64,000 nucleotides of DNA. It comes from Holdemania massiliensis (GTDB taxonomy: Bacteria; Bacillota_I; Bacilli_A; Erysipelotrichales; Erysipelotrichaceae). The stretch covers positions 1,116,001 to 1,180,000 of the forward strand of contig NZ_JAKNTK010000001.1 of the NCBI RefSeq assembly GCF_022440805.1. Reading direction: 5' to 3'. A model generated the notes under the pieces. The model saw only the letters and a program-made list of their open reading frames with translations. It had not been told where the DNA came from and made no database searches. Shown here piece after piece: positions 16,191 to 25,256 of the stretch. Within the stretch, counting starts at the first letter, position 1, and each line of letters opens with the position of its first letter. A program made the position numbers and the translations under genes.

Positions 16191-18350
16191 ATGTATTATG
16201 CCCATATCAGTGAAGACAAGAAACACATGCAAACACTACGAGATCATTTGCAGGGAACAGCCGTATTAGCCGCTCAGTTCGCCAGTACTTTTGATTGTGC
16301 GCAATGGGGCTATACGGCAGGATTGCTTCATGATATTGGAAAGTACTCAGTGTCATTTCAAGATCATTTATTCAATAAAAGAACAAAAGTAGATCATTCA
16401 TCAGCTGGCGCTCAAGAGTTAATGAAAAAGAATTATTATTTAGCAGCTTATTGCGTTGCAGGTCACCATGCTGGACTTGCTGATGGTGGCACTCTGGCTG
16501 ATAATGCAGGAACAAAAACATTGATGGGGCGAAAGAAAAAGTGCGTGGAGAGTTACTCAGATTTTCAGAAGGAGATATCCATTCCTGAACTTGCCAACCC
16601 GCCTCTTAAACATACAGGTCAAGCAGGATTTATGATGGCCTTCTTCGTTAGAATGTTGTTCTCTTGTTTAGTGGATGCTGATTATTTAGATACTGAACGA
16701 TTTATGAAAGGAGACTTGATAAAAAGAGATAAGGGTGATGACATCACAGTGCTCTGGAATCGGCTTTATGCTCATATCCAGCCTTGGCTGAAAAATAAAG
16801 ATTTGACTACAGTTAATGGAAGGAGAACGCAAATCCTGCAGGATTGTTTACAAATGGGAAAATTAGATCCTGGTCTTTATACGCTCACCGTACCAACTGG
16901 CGGAGGTAAAACAGTCTCTTCTCTTGTATTTGCTTTTGTGCAGGCAGTTACTCATTATCTTAATCGTGTTATTTATGTCAATCCTTATACAACGATCATT
17001 GAACAGAATGCTGAAGTCTTTAAAGCGATTTTGGGGAGAGATAATGTTCTAGAGGATCATTATAATGTTAGCTGTGATGATCCTGATGAATTAAAGAAAA
17101 TTCAGCTTGCTGCAGAAAACTGGGATAAACCGGTGGTTGTAACAACAAATGTACAATTCTTTGAATCCTTGTTTTCAAATAAGCCTTCTCGTTGTAGAAA
17201 ACTTCACAATATAGCGAACAGCGTTATTATTTTTGATGAAATACAGAAAATACCGGTACAGTATATTAAACCTTGTATCCGTGTGATTCAGGAATTAATC
17301 TGTAATTACCATTGTTCGGTTGTGCTTTGTACGGCTACACAGCCCGCATTGGAAGGTTTTTTACCTGATTCTTTAAGGGCAATAGAGATTTGTCAAAATC
17401 GGCAAGATCAATATGATTTCTTCAGCCGAACAGTCTTTGAACAACGAGGTGAAGTTTCATTGAATCAACTAGCAAAAGAAATTAGTGAACAGAAACAAGC
17501 TTTATGCATTTTAAATACACGGCGAAGTGCTCAGGAAATATATATAAAAATGAGAAATCAAGAAGGGACTTTCCATTTGTCAACCTGGATGGTTCCGGAA
17601 CACAGAAGAAAAATTCTTAATCAAGTACGAAAACGATTGAAAGAAAATAAGCCTTGTCGATTGGTGGCAACCAGTTTAGTGGAGGCAGGAGTTGATTTGG
17701 ATTTTCAAACTGTCTATCGAGAATTGGCAGGATTAGATTCCATCATTCAAGCTGCCGGCCGCTGTAATCGTGAAGGAAAACGAAAACGTGAAGAATGTCA
17801 CACCGTGATATTTACCCTTGATAGTGTTTCGGTTATACATCTCCCTCAGAGTTTAAAACTGCCGATCAGCATTGCAGAGCAAATCCAGGAAAACTTTTCA
17901 GATATTTCTTCTTTGGAAGCAATTCAGGCTTATTTCAAACGACTTTATAAACATGTAGGAAATGGAACGGATATTAAAAATATTGTCAATGCTTTTGAAA
18001 ATGAAGCACAATCTCAGATGTTTCCGTTTGCTACAGTGGCAAGTCAGTTTCATCTGATTGAAGAAAAAACCGAAACGATTTTAATAGATTGGGGTGACAA
18101 AATAGGAAAATTAATCCAGAGATTGACAGCTGGGGAATATTCTATTCCATTGATTCGTGAGGCAGGACAATATTGTGTGAATGTGTACGAAAAAGATTTT
18201 AATGCATTGAACCAGGCAGGACTTTTGAAAGAAATTATCCCGGGACTGTATCTGTTATCAACGAAAGAAGGTTATTCTGATGACATCGGTCTGATGATAG
18301 AAAAAGAAAGCGGTGAAGCTGTATGGCATAAAATTTATAGATGTTTTTGA
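16191..18350 (+). CDS. cas3: CRISPR-associated helicase/nuclease Cas3 (type I-C)
   Basis: A 719-residue protein joining an N-terminal HD nuclease to a superfamily-2 helicase. The HD site is LLHDIGKY (His47-Asp48) with further conserved His in KVDHSSAG and VAGHHAG. Helicase motifs are VPTGGGKT (about residue 236), IIFDEIQKIP (about 348), LCTATQPAL, and 'LVEAGVDLDF' with 'QAAGRCNREG'. Cas3 is recruited by the target-bound Cascade and degrades DNA. It heads an operon cas3-cas5-cas8c-cas7 in the order typical of type I-C. The region is more AT-rich than its flanks, which suits horizontal acquisition. Confidence 0.95.
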   Translation: MYYAHISEDKKHMQTLRDHLQGTAVLAAQFASTFDCAQWGYTAGLLHDIGKYSVSFQDHLFNKRTKVDHSSAGAQELMKKNYYLAAYCVAGHHAGLADGGTLADNAGTKTLMGRKKKCVESYSDFQKEISIPELANPPLKHTGQAGFMMAFFVRMLFSCLVDADYLDTERFMKGDLIKRDKGDDITVLWNRLYAHIQPWLKNKDLTTVNGRRTQILQDCLQMGKLDPGLYTLTVPTGGGKTVSSLVFAFVQAVTHYLNRVIYVNPYTTIIEQNAEVFKAILGRDNVLEDHYNVSCDDPDELKKIQLAAENWDKPVVVTTNVQFFESLFSNKPSRCRKLHNIANSVIIFDEIQKIPVQYIKPCIRVIQELICNYHCSVVLCTATQPALEGFLPDSLRAIEICQNRQDQYDFFSRTVFEQRGEVSLNQLAKEISEQKQALCILNTRRSAQEIYIKMRNQEGTFHLSTWMVPEHRRKILNQVRKRLKENKPCRLVATSLVEAGVDLDFQTVYRELAGLDSIIQAAGRCNREGKRKREECHTVIFTLDSVSVIHLPQSLKLPISIAEQIQENFSDISSLEAIQAYFKRLYKHVGNGTDIKNIVNAFENEAQSQMFPFATVASQFHLIEEKTETILIDWGDKIGKLIQRLTAGEYSIPLIREAGQYCVNVYEKDFNALNQAGLLKEIIPGLYLLSTKEGYSDDIGLMIEKESGEAVWHKIYRCF

Positions 18351-18394
18351 TTTAGATGAGAGTCAGCAAAATGCAAGTAGAGAGGAGTGATGAA

Positions 18395-19054
18395 ATGGAT
18401 TTTGGAGTGCGAGTACGGGTTTGGGGTGATTATGCCTTGTTTTCCAGACCAGAGATGAAAGTAGAGCGGTGTAGTTATGATGTAATGACACCTTCTGCTG
18501 CCAGAGGAATTTTAGAGGCTATTTATTGGCACCCAGGATTAAAATGGAGAATTGATAAAATCTATGTTAGAAAACCAATTCAATTTACCAGTGTGAGAAG
18601 AAACGAAGTCAAAGATAAAATTTCAGGAACAAAAGCTCTCGGTGCGATGAAGGGGTCCTCGGATCCGATTTATATTTGCACAAAAGAGAGCATTGTTCAG
18701 CGAGCGTCGCTATTGCTTACCGATGTCGATTATGTTATTGAAGGTCATTTTGAGATGACTGAACGGGCCAACAACAGCGATAATCCTGGTAAGTTTATAG
18801 ATATTTTCAAGCGACGCTTACGGCGTGGTCAATGCTATCATATGCCTTATTTTGGATGCAGGGAATTTCCGGCAAACTTTGCTCCATTTGAGGAAGAACA
18901 AATATCTACAGCCTATCCGAATGAAATAAAAGATTTAGGTTATATGCTTTATGATCTGAATTATGCGAATCCGGATGGAATAGAGCCACTGTTTTTCAGA
19001 GCTGTTTTAAAAAATGGCATTCTGGACGTTAGAAACTGCGAGGTGGTTCGGTGA
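18395..19054 (+). CDS. cas5c: Type I-C Cas5 (pre-crRNA processing Cas5d)
   Basis: A 219-residue Cas5c/Cas5d. In type I-C this subunit replaces Cas6 and cuts the pre-crRNA, then caps the 5' handle in Cascade. The N-terminus 'VRVWGDYALFSRPEMKVER' and 'YDVMTPSAARGILEAIYW' are diagnostic. I place the start at ATG 18395 because GAGAGGAG precedes it by seven bases and the family begins at this residue; an in-frame ATG at 18356 has no ribosome site. The stop overlaps the GTG start of cas8c by four bases. Confidence 0.93.
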   Translation: MDFGVRVRVWGDYALFSRPEMKVERCSYDVMTPSAARGILEAIYWHPGLKWRIDKIYVRKPIQFTSVRRNEVKDKISGTKALGAMKGSSDPIYICTKESIVQRASLLLTDVDYVIEGHFEMTERANNSDNPGKFIDIFKRRLRRGQCYHMPYFGCREFPANFAPFEEEQISTAYPNEIKDLGYMLYDLNYANPDGIEPLFFRAVLKNGILDVRNCEVVR

Positions 19055-20835
19055 TTTTACAGGCCTTGATTAATCATTATGAAGTACTGAAAAAGCAAAA
19101 ACGAATTACGAGTCCTGGATGGTCTGCAGAAAAAGTCTCTTTTGCACTTGAACTATCTCAGGAAGGTGAATTGAAACGTGTTATTCCGTTAAAGCAATTT
19201 GTATTAAGAGGGAAAAAAGCAGATTGGGTACCCCAACTATTAATAGTTCCACAGCACAATCCACGTGCTTCTCAAGTTCGTGCAAATTTTCTCTGTGACA
19301 ATTCACGATATATTCTCGGAATTGGTCTTAAGGAAAAATCTGACAGAACAAAAGAATGCTTTCAAAAATCTAGAGAAGAACATCATAAGATTTTGGATGG
19401 TATTGACTCTTCTGCGGCTAGAGCAGTATTGAAGTATTTTGATACCTGGCAGTTGGAAGGGGTTGAGGAACATCCAGCTTTAAAAGAAAACCTGAAAGAA
19501 ATAGCATCAGGAGCTAATTTTATTTTTGAAGTCGATGGCTGTTATGTTCATGAAGATGAGAAAATTCAACATGCATGGGAAGAATCATATACGCAAAAAG
19601 GGAATGATGAACAGGGAATCTGTATGGTAACAGGACAACGAACGGATATCGCAAGAATTCACAATTTGATTAAAGGAGTTCGTGGTGCACAACCCAGTGG
19701 TGCGGCATTGGTCTCCTTTAATGCACAAGCTTTTGAATCTTATGGAAAAGAACAAAGTTTTAATGCACCAATTGGCAATTATGCGATGTATGCATATACA
19801 ACAACTTTGAATTATCTCCTTGCTGATAATGAACATAAAACATTACTGGGAGATACAACCATCGTTTATTGGGCTGAAAATGGTGAGAAAAAATATCAGG
19901 ATACCTTTTCTTTCATTACTGAACCTACAATTTCAAATCAAAAACTAGTAAATGGTGTATTCAAGAATTTAGAAGTAGGAAAAATTGTGGATGTTGATGA
20001 CGTTTTAAAAAATCTGGATATGAATCAAAAGTTCTATATTTTAGGAATAGCTCCCAATGCCGCAAGAATTGCGGTACGGTTCTTTTATCAAGACAGCTTT
20101 GGAAATATTCTGCATCACATCAAAGCTCATTATGATCGCATGGCAATTGTCAAACCGGCTTCAGATTCATTTGAATATCTTGGCCTTTGGCGAATGTTTC
20201 AAGAAATAGTAAATAAGAAAATACAGGATAAAAAGTCTTTGTCCAGTCTTCCAGGAACAACATATAAGGCTATTTTATCTGACGGGCGTTATCCAACAGC
20301 TTTGTTTATGCGGGTATTAGAACGAATTAAGGCTGATCAAGATGATAGTGAGAAGGGAATTTATAAGATCAGCCGTGGCCGAGCAGCAATGATTAAAGCA
20401 TATTTATTAAAGAATACACAGATTGATAAGGAGGAGATACAAGTGGCTTTAAACGTAAATAGCACTAATGTAGCCTATATGCTGGGAAGGGAATTTGCCA
20501 TATTGGAAGCAATCCAACAAGCAGCTAATCCTGACATCAAAGCGACAATCAAAGATCGATATTTCAATTCTGCCTGTGCAACACCAGCATCGATCTTCCC
20601 CATTCTATTTAAATTAAAGAATAGCCATATCCGAAAATTAAAAGAACCAGAAAAAATTTTCTATGAAAAAATGTTGGAAGAACTGCAGGGTAAACTTGTG
20701 GTAACAGATGATCAAAAAACGGCTTGTCCTAAACAACTTTCCTTAGAAGAACAAGGTATGTTTATTTTGGGGTATTATCATCAGACGCAGAAACACTATG
20801 AAAAGAAAAATAAGGAGGAACAAAAAAATGTCTGA
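19051..20835 (+). CDS. cas8c: Type I-C Cas8 large subunit (Csd1)
   Basis: A 594-residue Csd1/Cas8c, the large subunit that recognises the PAM and recruits Cas3. Family landmarks are 'CDNSRYILGI' (about residue 90), 'CMVTGQRTDIARIHNLIKG' (about 191), 'GAALVSFNAQAFESYGKEQ' and 'PTALFMRVLERI'. It starts with GTG at 19051 inside the cas5 stop codon (translational coupling). No frameshift or internal stop is seen, so the interference module looks intact. Confidence 0.92.
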   Translation: MILQALINHYEVLKKQKRITSPGWSAEKVSFALELSQEGELKRVIPLKQFVLRGKKADWVPQLLIVPQHNPRASQVRANFLCDNSRYILGIGLKEKSDRTKECFQKSREEHHKILDGIDSSAARAVLKYFDTWQLEGVEEHPALKENLKEIASGANFIFEVDGCYVHEDEKIQHAWEESYTQKGNDEQGICMVTGQRTDIARIHNLIKGVRGAQPSGAALVSFNAQAFESYGKEQSFNAPIGNYAMYAYTTTLNYLLADNEHKTLLGDTTIVYWAENGEKKYQDTFSFITEPTISNQKLVNGVFKNLEVGKIVDVDDVLKNLDMNQKFYILGIAPNAARIAVRFFYQDSFGNILHHIKAHYDRMAIVKPASDSFEYLGLWRMFQEIVNKKIQDKKSLSSLPGTTYKAILSDGRYPTALFMRVLERIKADQDDSEKGIYKISRGRAAMIKAYLLKNTQIDKEEIQVALNVNSTNVAYMLGREFAILEAIQQAANPDIKATIKDRYFNSACATPASIFPILFKLKNSHIRKLKEPEKIFYEKMLEELQGKLVVTDDQKTACPKQLSLEEQGMFILGYYHQTQKHYEKKNKEEQKNV

Positions 20836-21718
20836 AGTGATCAAGAATAGAATTGAATTTATCATCTTGTTTGATGTGGAAAATGGTAATCCCAATGGAG
20901 ATCCTGATGCTGGAAATTTGCCTCGGATTGATCCAGAAAGTGGATATGGAATTGTAACAGATGTTTGTTTAAAACGAAAAATAAGAAACTATGTGGAAAC
21001 TGTTAAGGAAGAAGCTGTAGGATATAAAATTTATATTAAGCAGGATGTGCCTCTCAATTCGAGCGATAAGCTTGCCTACGAATACTATGGAATTGATCGG
21101 AAAGAGATCAAAAAAGTTAAAAAAGAAAATCCGGAGATTGATGTAAAAATCCGTGACTTTATGTGCCGTGAATTTTTTGACATTCGAACATTTGGCGCTG
21201 TAATGACAACCTTTGTTACGGATAATTTGAATTGCGGCCAAGTTCGTGGACCGGTACAGATTGGATTTGCAAGAAGCGTTGATCCGATCATTAGCCAGGA
21301 ATTATCGATTACTCGAATTGCAATTACAAAGGAAGAGGATGCAGCAAACAAACGAACGGAAATGGGTCGTAAGAATATTGTGCCATATGCGCTGTATCGT
21401 GCAGAAGGGTATATTTCAGCTAATTTAGCACGTAAAACGACGAAATTTTCAGAGGAAGATCTTGAACTGCTTTGGGAAGCGATTATCAACATGTTTGAAC
21501 ATGATCATTCTGCAGCAAGAGGGAAAATGGTCGTTCGCGAGCTGATTATCTTCACTCACAGTAAGGAACTTGGAGATTGTCCTTCATATCAACTTTTTGA
21601 TGCAGTTGATGTTAGGAAGAAAGAAGATGTTGAATATCCAAGGAAATATACGGATTACTCGATTGAGATTCACGAGGACCAGATTCCGAGTACAATTAAG
21701 GTGACAAGAAAGATTTAA
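20828..21718 (+). CDS. cas7c: Type I-C Cas7 backbone subunit (Csd2)
   Basis: A 296-residue Cas7/Csd2, the repeated backbone protein that coats the crRNA. 'LFDVENGNPNGDPDAGNLPR' near the N-terminus and 'IRTFGAVM' followed by 'GQVRGPVQIGFARSVDPI' are typical. ATG 20828 follows AAGGAGG and overlaps the cas8c end by eight bases. In complete type I-C loci cas4, cas1 and cas2 follow directly; here a terminator and unrelated genes follow instead. Confidence 0.93.
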   Translation: MSEVIKNRIEFIILFDVENGNPNGDPDAGNLPRIDPESGYGIVTDVCLKRKIRNYVETVKEEAVGYKIYIKQDVPLNSSDKLAYEYYGIDRKEIKKVKKENPEIDVKIRDFMCREFFDIRTFGAVMTTFVTDNLNCGQVRGPVQIGFARSVDPIISQELSITRIAITKEEDAANKRTEMGRKNIVPYALYRAEGYISANLARKTTKFSEEDLELLWEAIINMFEHDHSAARGKMVVRELIIFTHSKELGDCPSYQLFDAVDVRKKEDVEYPRKYTDYSIEIHEDQIPSTIKVTRKI

Positions 21719-21798
21719 GAATTTGGAAAGTTTAATTTCTTGATGCTCTTGAAGACATGTTTGATTTCATACAAACTATATAGATACTAGAATACATA

Positions 21799-21851
21799 AA
21801 ATGCTTAAAATGGAAAATTTATTCTCCATTTTAAGCATTTGTTTTCATTTT
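21799..21851 (+). terminator. Terminator of the cas operon; rest of 21719-22074 empty
   Basis: A perfect 16-bp stem, 21799-21814 with 21825-21840 (TCCATTTTAAGCATTT), is followed by GTTTTCATTTTT. The remainder of the 356-base gap up to the ATPase gene is AT-rich with no ORF, no repeat array and no trace of cas4, cas1 or cas2 that I can see. Confidence 0.85.
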
Positions 21852-22074
21852 TATAATTTTTGCTTTAGCAACTTGTAATCAAAAGAAATAAATGCCTTGT
21901 AGAGATGTTTATCTTTGTTGACACAACAGATGTACTGAAAGTTCGAGTTCTTACTTAGTTTAAATCCATTTTGCAAAAAAAATGCAAAATATGAATAAAT
22001 AATTGGCGTTTTATCATATTATTACTATAGTTAGGATGTAGAATTTCAATTATATTGCAAAATGGAGGTATACT

Positions 22075-23397
22075 ATGTTATTAAAATTCAAGACTGCCAA
22101 TTATAAATCATTTAAAGAAGAATTGGTGTTTTCACTCATCCCCGCACCTAAGCAAAAAGGTTTGGATTATAGTATATTGGAAGAAAACATTGGAAAGAAG
22201 AAGGTTAAAGGACTTTGTTCAGCAGTTATTTATGGACCTAATGCATCCGGAAAAACCAATCTTATTGGGGCAATGGATACTTTTAAATCGATCATAATGC
22301 GTGGAAATCTACGCAACGAGAGCGGTAAAAGTACTCCTAATGCTGCAGCTAACGCCTTAGAGTTAATTCCGAATAGTACAGCAGAAGAAAATGAGCCTGT
22401 ACGTTTCTTTATTAAATTTACAGCATCAGGCTTGCTTGTAGAATATGGATTTTCAGCGGATTTAGGAAAATTTTTAGAAGTGGATCATGCTCGAAAGGTT
22501 TTATCTGAAACACTTAAGATTAACGAAACGATCGTGTTTTTAAGAGGGACAAGTCTGGAATTCGGATCTTTAGAGTCAATCAGTGAATTTCTAGTAAATG
22601 CTTTTGAGCAAAATGCTGAAAGTGCGATGACATTGGCTAAAAACAATTTGAATGATGAAGAACTGTTTTTAATGAATGGTTTCAAAACAATGTTCAGTTC
22701 TAAGTTGGTTAAACTGATTCATGATTGGATAGATAATCAATTTATGGTGATCTATAGAGCTGATTCTATGCAACTCATCAGGAAGTTCAGTGATCCTAAA
22801 AAGAAATCCATTTATATTGAAAAGACACTCAATGAAGCAGCAGCTTATTTTGGAATTAATTCCAATGTCCTCGGATACATGGTAGAGGGAGAAGCGGATG
22901 AAGCAAAGCTTTGCTCTATATTCGAGGCATCTAATAATGGAGCAGTCATTCCTGCGGAGTTATTTGAATCTTATGGAACGATTCGTTTTGTGAATATGTT
23001 TCCTTTAGTGGTGAATGCCTTGTTGAATGGCGGTACTTTGATCGTAGATGAATTTGATGCTTCGATTCATCCAATGGCGTTGATGAGTATCATTAATCTC
23101 TTTCATAATGATGAGATTAATATTTACCATGCACAGTTAGTATTTAACACGCATAATCCCATTTTTTTGAATGCAAATCTTTATCGACGAGATGAAATAA
23201 AGTTTGTAGAGCGGAATGATATAACGCATTTCAGTATCCATTATGCACTTTCTGATTTTGGTACTGCAGGCAGCTCCGGGGTACGTAAAAATGAGGATTA
23301 TATGAAAAACTATTTTGTGGATCGCTATGGAGCTATTAAAAACATTGATTTTACAACAATTTTTGAGGATTTATTATCTAAAAGAAAAGAGGTGTAA
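22075..23397 (+). CDS. AAA15-family ATPase (OLD/RloA/AbiLi-like)
   Basis: A 440-residue ABC-type (AAA15) ATPase. Walker A is GPNASGKTN (residues 53-61). Walker B is TLIVDEFDASIHP (about 322-334) and the following VFNTHNP carries the switch histidine. The middle region is long and helical. ATPases of this kind pair with a small Toprim/RloB-like nuclease in several phage-defence systems (OLD, PARIS, AbiL, RloAB by family knowledge). Here the next gene, four bases downstream, is an RloB, which supports a two-gene defence unit. GGAGG lies just before the ATG. Confidence 0.85.
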   Translation: MLLKFKTANYKSFKEELVFSLIPAPKQKGLDYSILEENIGKKKVKGLCSAVIYGPNASGKTNLIGAMDTFKSIIMRGNLRNESGKSTPNAAANALELIPNSTAEENEPVRFFIKFTASGLLVEYGFSADLGKFLEVDHARKVLSETLKINETIVFLRGTSLEFGSLESISEFLVNAFEQNAESAMTLAKNNLNDEELFLMNGFKTMFSSKLVKLIHDWIDNQFMVIYRADSMQLIRKFSDPKKKSIYIEKTLNEAAAYFGINSNVLGYMVEGEADEAKLCSIFEASNNGAVIPAELFESYGTIRFVNMFPLVVNALLNGGTLIVDEFDASIHPMALMSIINLFHNDEINIYHAQLVFNTHNPIFLNANLYRRDEIKFVERNDITHFSIHYALSDFGTAGSSGVRKNEDYMKNYFVDRYGAIKNIDFTTIFEDLLSKRKEV

Positions 23398-23401
23398 TCT
23401 A

Positions 23402-24054
23402 ATGCGTAAAGAAAATCGGACCTACTATTTTTCAGTTGAGGGAGAAACGGAAAAATGGTATTTTGATTGGCTTCAAGAGACAATCAACAAGGATCCGCAT
23501 ACAAGATATACAGTTAAACTCAATAGCAAAAAAATAGATCCGATAGCGTTTGTCAAACGGATGACAATTCTTGAAAGGACAACAACTACACATATTTTTG
23601 ATCGAGAAAGCGAAGAAGCCAGACATGTACAGCATTTTAAGTACATATTAGATCAAATGCAAAAAGCACAGAATTCAGGAAAAATATTAAATATCTATTA
23701 GGATACAGTAATTATACTTTTGAACTTTGGATGATTTTGCATAAAACGGATTGTAATAGCTTTCTGGATCATCGCAAGAATTATCTTAGACTACTAAATC
23801 GAGCTTATGGCGTAAACTTTGAGGATTTAGCTCATTACAAACAGGAGAATAATTTCAAACGGATGATACTCAATTCATTAACGATAAACGATGTTCAGGC
23901 CGCAATACGTCGTTCCGAGGCTATTATGCAGCGCAATAGGGAGAAAGGTTATAAAATGCAAAACTATGAAGGATATAATTTCTACAGGGAAAATCCTTCT
24001 CTTTCCATTTGGGAGTCTGTTAAACGTATATTATCCGACTGTCAATTGATATAG
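23402..24054 (+). pseudogene. RloB-like protein, frameshifted
   Basis: The first part (23402 to a TAG at 23699-23701) encodes about 99 residues with a Toprim-like start 'YFSVEGETEKWYF' and 'HIFDRE'. A second frame continues from 23701 with 'GYSNYTFELWMILH', the conserved centre of RloB, and ends at 24054 after 'NPSLSIWESVKRIL'. Adding one T at 23698-23699 (TATTAG to TATTTAG) rejoins the two into a single protein of about 217 residues. This is one single-base deletion in an otherwise intact gene, so it is recent inactivation or a sequencing error. RloB would be the nuclease partner of the upstream ATPase. Confidence 0.82.
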
Positions 24055-24228
24055 TTAAAGAGAGGGAATAAATCAAAATGAAAAAGGGTGTACGGAAGAA
24101 CCGAACATCTTTTCTCTGGTGATGCGGATAGAAGCAATCAGTATTTCTTAGTTCCTTCCATATTAGAAATAGCTTGTGTAGTTGATGTTGGACTAAAAAT
24201 TATAGAAAGGAGCGTGTACATTGAATCG

Positions 24229-25056
24229 TCATTGTCGAAACAACGTTGGGTCAATATACTGCGGATCATACATCACTTTGGCATGATTGGTAATCAGCTC
24301 ACGATCAAAAGCAACAAGACCGCTGTCTTTGTTAATCGCCTTAAGACGTACAATATTGTGACGGTAAGCGCCGTCTGCTTCCCAACTAAACCAGCTGTCC
24401 TGTTCGTAGACATGAAATTTCAGCGGCTGAGGATGATCCGCCCGCAGTTCCCCGCGCAGATAACGATCATCCGTTGTAATGATGAGCTGAAAGGTATCCA
24501 AGGTGTTGTTTGTCACACGGTAATCTAAGTAATTGTAAACAATGGAGGTTCCTGTGCCGAAAGGTACCTGCCGTCCGAAATCTGGGAATAAATCAATCCG
24601 ACCATGATGGTGATGCTCTGTGATTGTCAAGGAACTGTGCAGAATCATCCAATGAATCAAATTGGTCATTTGGCACATCCCGCCACCAATGCCGCTGGAC
24701 GGATGATTGCCGGAGATAGTCAAACCTTCCTGATAGCCTTTTTCTGTTGTACACTCGCCAACCAAATGCCAGAATGAGAATGTTTCGTTAGGCCTAATCA
24801 GGATCTTATTGAGTTTGGGGGCAGCCAGCGCCAGATTTACAGCCTTGTTTTCCTGCAGCTGCTGATCAACATCACCTAACTTGCGGCGAATTAGTGAATT
24901 ATGTCGGTTGATTACATGGGGAAGCAAGGAATCACTGTAAGTTTCGGCAAACTGAGTATGATGAAGGCGGTCTTGAAAGTTCCGTTTGAAGATTTCCTTC
25001 TTTCGTGACAGCTGATAGGCGCGCGGCCCCAACTGATATAAATGAATTCGCTGCAT
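24229..25056 (-). CDS. VanW family protein
   Basis: A 275-residue protein of the VanW family. The core reads 'NETFSFWHLVGECTTEKGYQEG' in part, then 'GIGGGMCQMTNLIHWMILHS' and 'ITEHHHHGRIDLFPDFGRQ', all characteristic. VanW proteins are found near some glycopeptide resistance clusters, but their function is not established and no van ligase genes are present here, so this is a stand-alone copy. No signal peptide is visible, unlike longer exported VanW proteins. AAAGGG precedes the ATG at 25054-25056. Another open frame on the opposite strand (24088-24528) is an antisense shadow. Confidence 0.85.
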   Translation of the reverse strand: MQRIHLYQLGPRAYQLSRKKEIFKRNFQDRLHHTQFAETYSDSLLPHVINRHNSLIRRKLGDVDQQLQENKAVNLALAAPKLNKILIRPNETFSFWHLVGECTTEKGYQEGLTISGNHPSSGIGGGMCQMTNLIHWMILHSSLTITEHHHHGRIDLFPDFGRQVPFGTGTSIVYNYLDYRVTNNTLDTFQLIITTDDRYLRGELRADHPQPLKFHVYEQDSWFSWEADGAYRHNIVRLKAINKDSGLVAFDRELITNHAKVMYDPQYIDPTLFRQ

Positions 25057-25168
25057 CGGTTTATCCCTTTCTTAACGGATCGGCACACCTGCTCCTTACT
25101 CAGCAATCAACGTTAGCTGGAAGGCTGAGGCTCCTTGGTTTGTTCTTTTCTATATCGTAGCAATTATG

Positions 25169-25182
25169 TTGACAAATGTCAA
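25169..25182. promoter_or_regulatory. TTGACA-AA-TGTCAA palindrome at the vanW promoter
   Basis: A perfect 14-bp dyad. On the minus strand its left half supplies a consensus -35 (TTGACA) followed after 17 bases by TACGAT, a fair -10 for the vanW gene. A repressor bound here would cover the -35. Confidence 0.5.
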
Positions 25183-25205
25183 TGAAAGAAAAACAGGTTT
25201 TCTGC

Positions 25206-25233
25206 TTGTGTCCTGCCAGAGTTTGTTTATAAT
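25206..25233 (+). promoter_or_regulatory. Promoter of the M18 aminopeptidase gene
   Basis: TTGTGT (25206-25211), 16-bp spacer and a consensus TATAAT (25228-25233), 23 bases before the start codon. Confidence 0.6.
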
Positions 25234-25256
25234 AATACACAGGAGGATTTTACTTG

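Noticed and set aside
21719..22074. CRISPR array expected after cas7
   Set aside because: No repeated 30-37 base units with spacers are visible here or elsewhere in the window; the only repeat is a terminator hairpin.
24088..24528. Open frame on the plus strand overlapping vanW
   Set aside because: It is antisense to a well-conserved VanW coding region and has no motif of its own.
24229..25056. VanW as part of a vancomycin-resistance cluster
   Set aside because: No vanH, ligase, vanX or vanRS genes nearby; the nearest two-component systems have unrelated partners.
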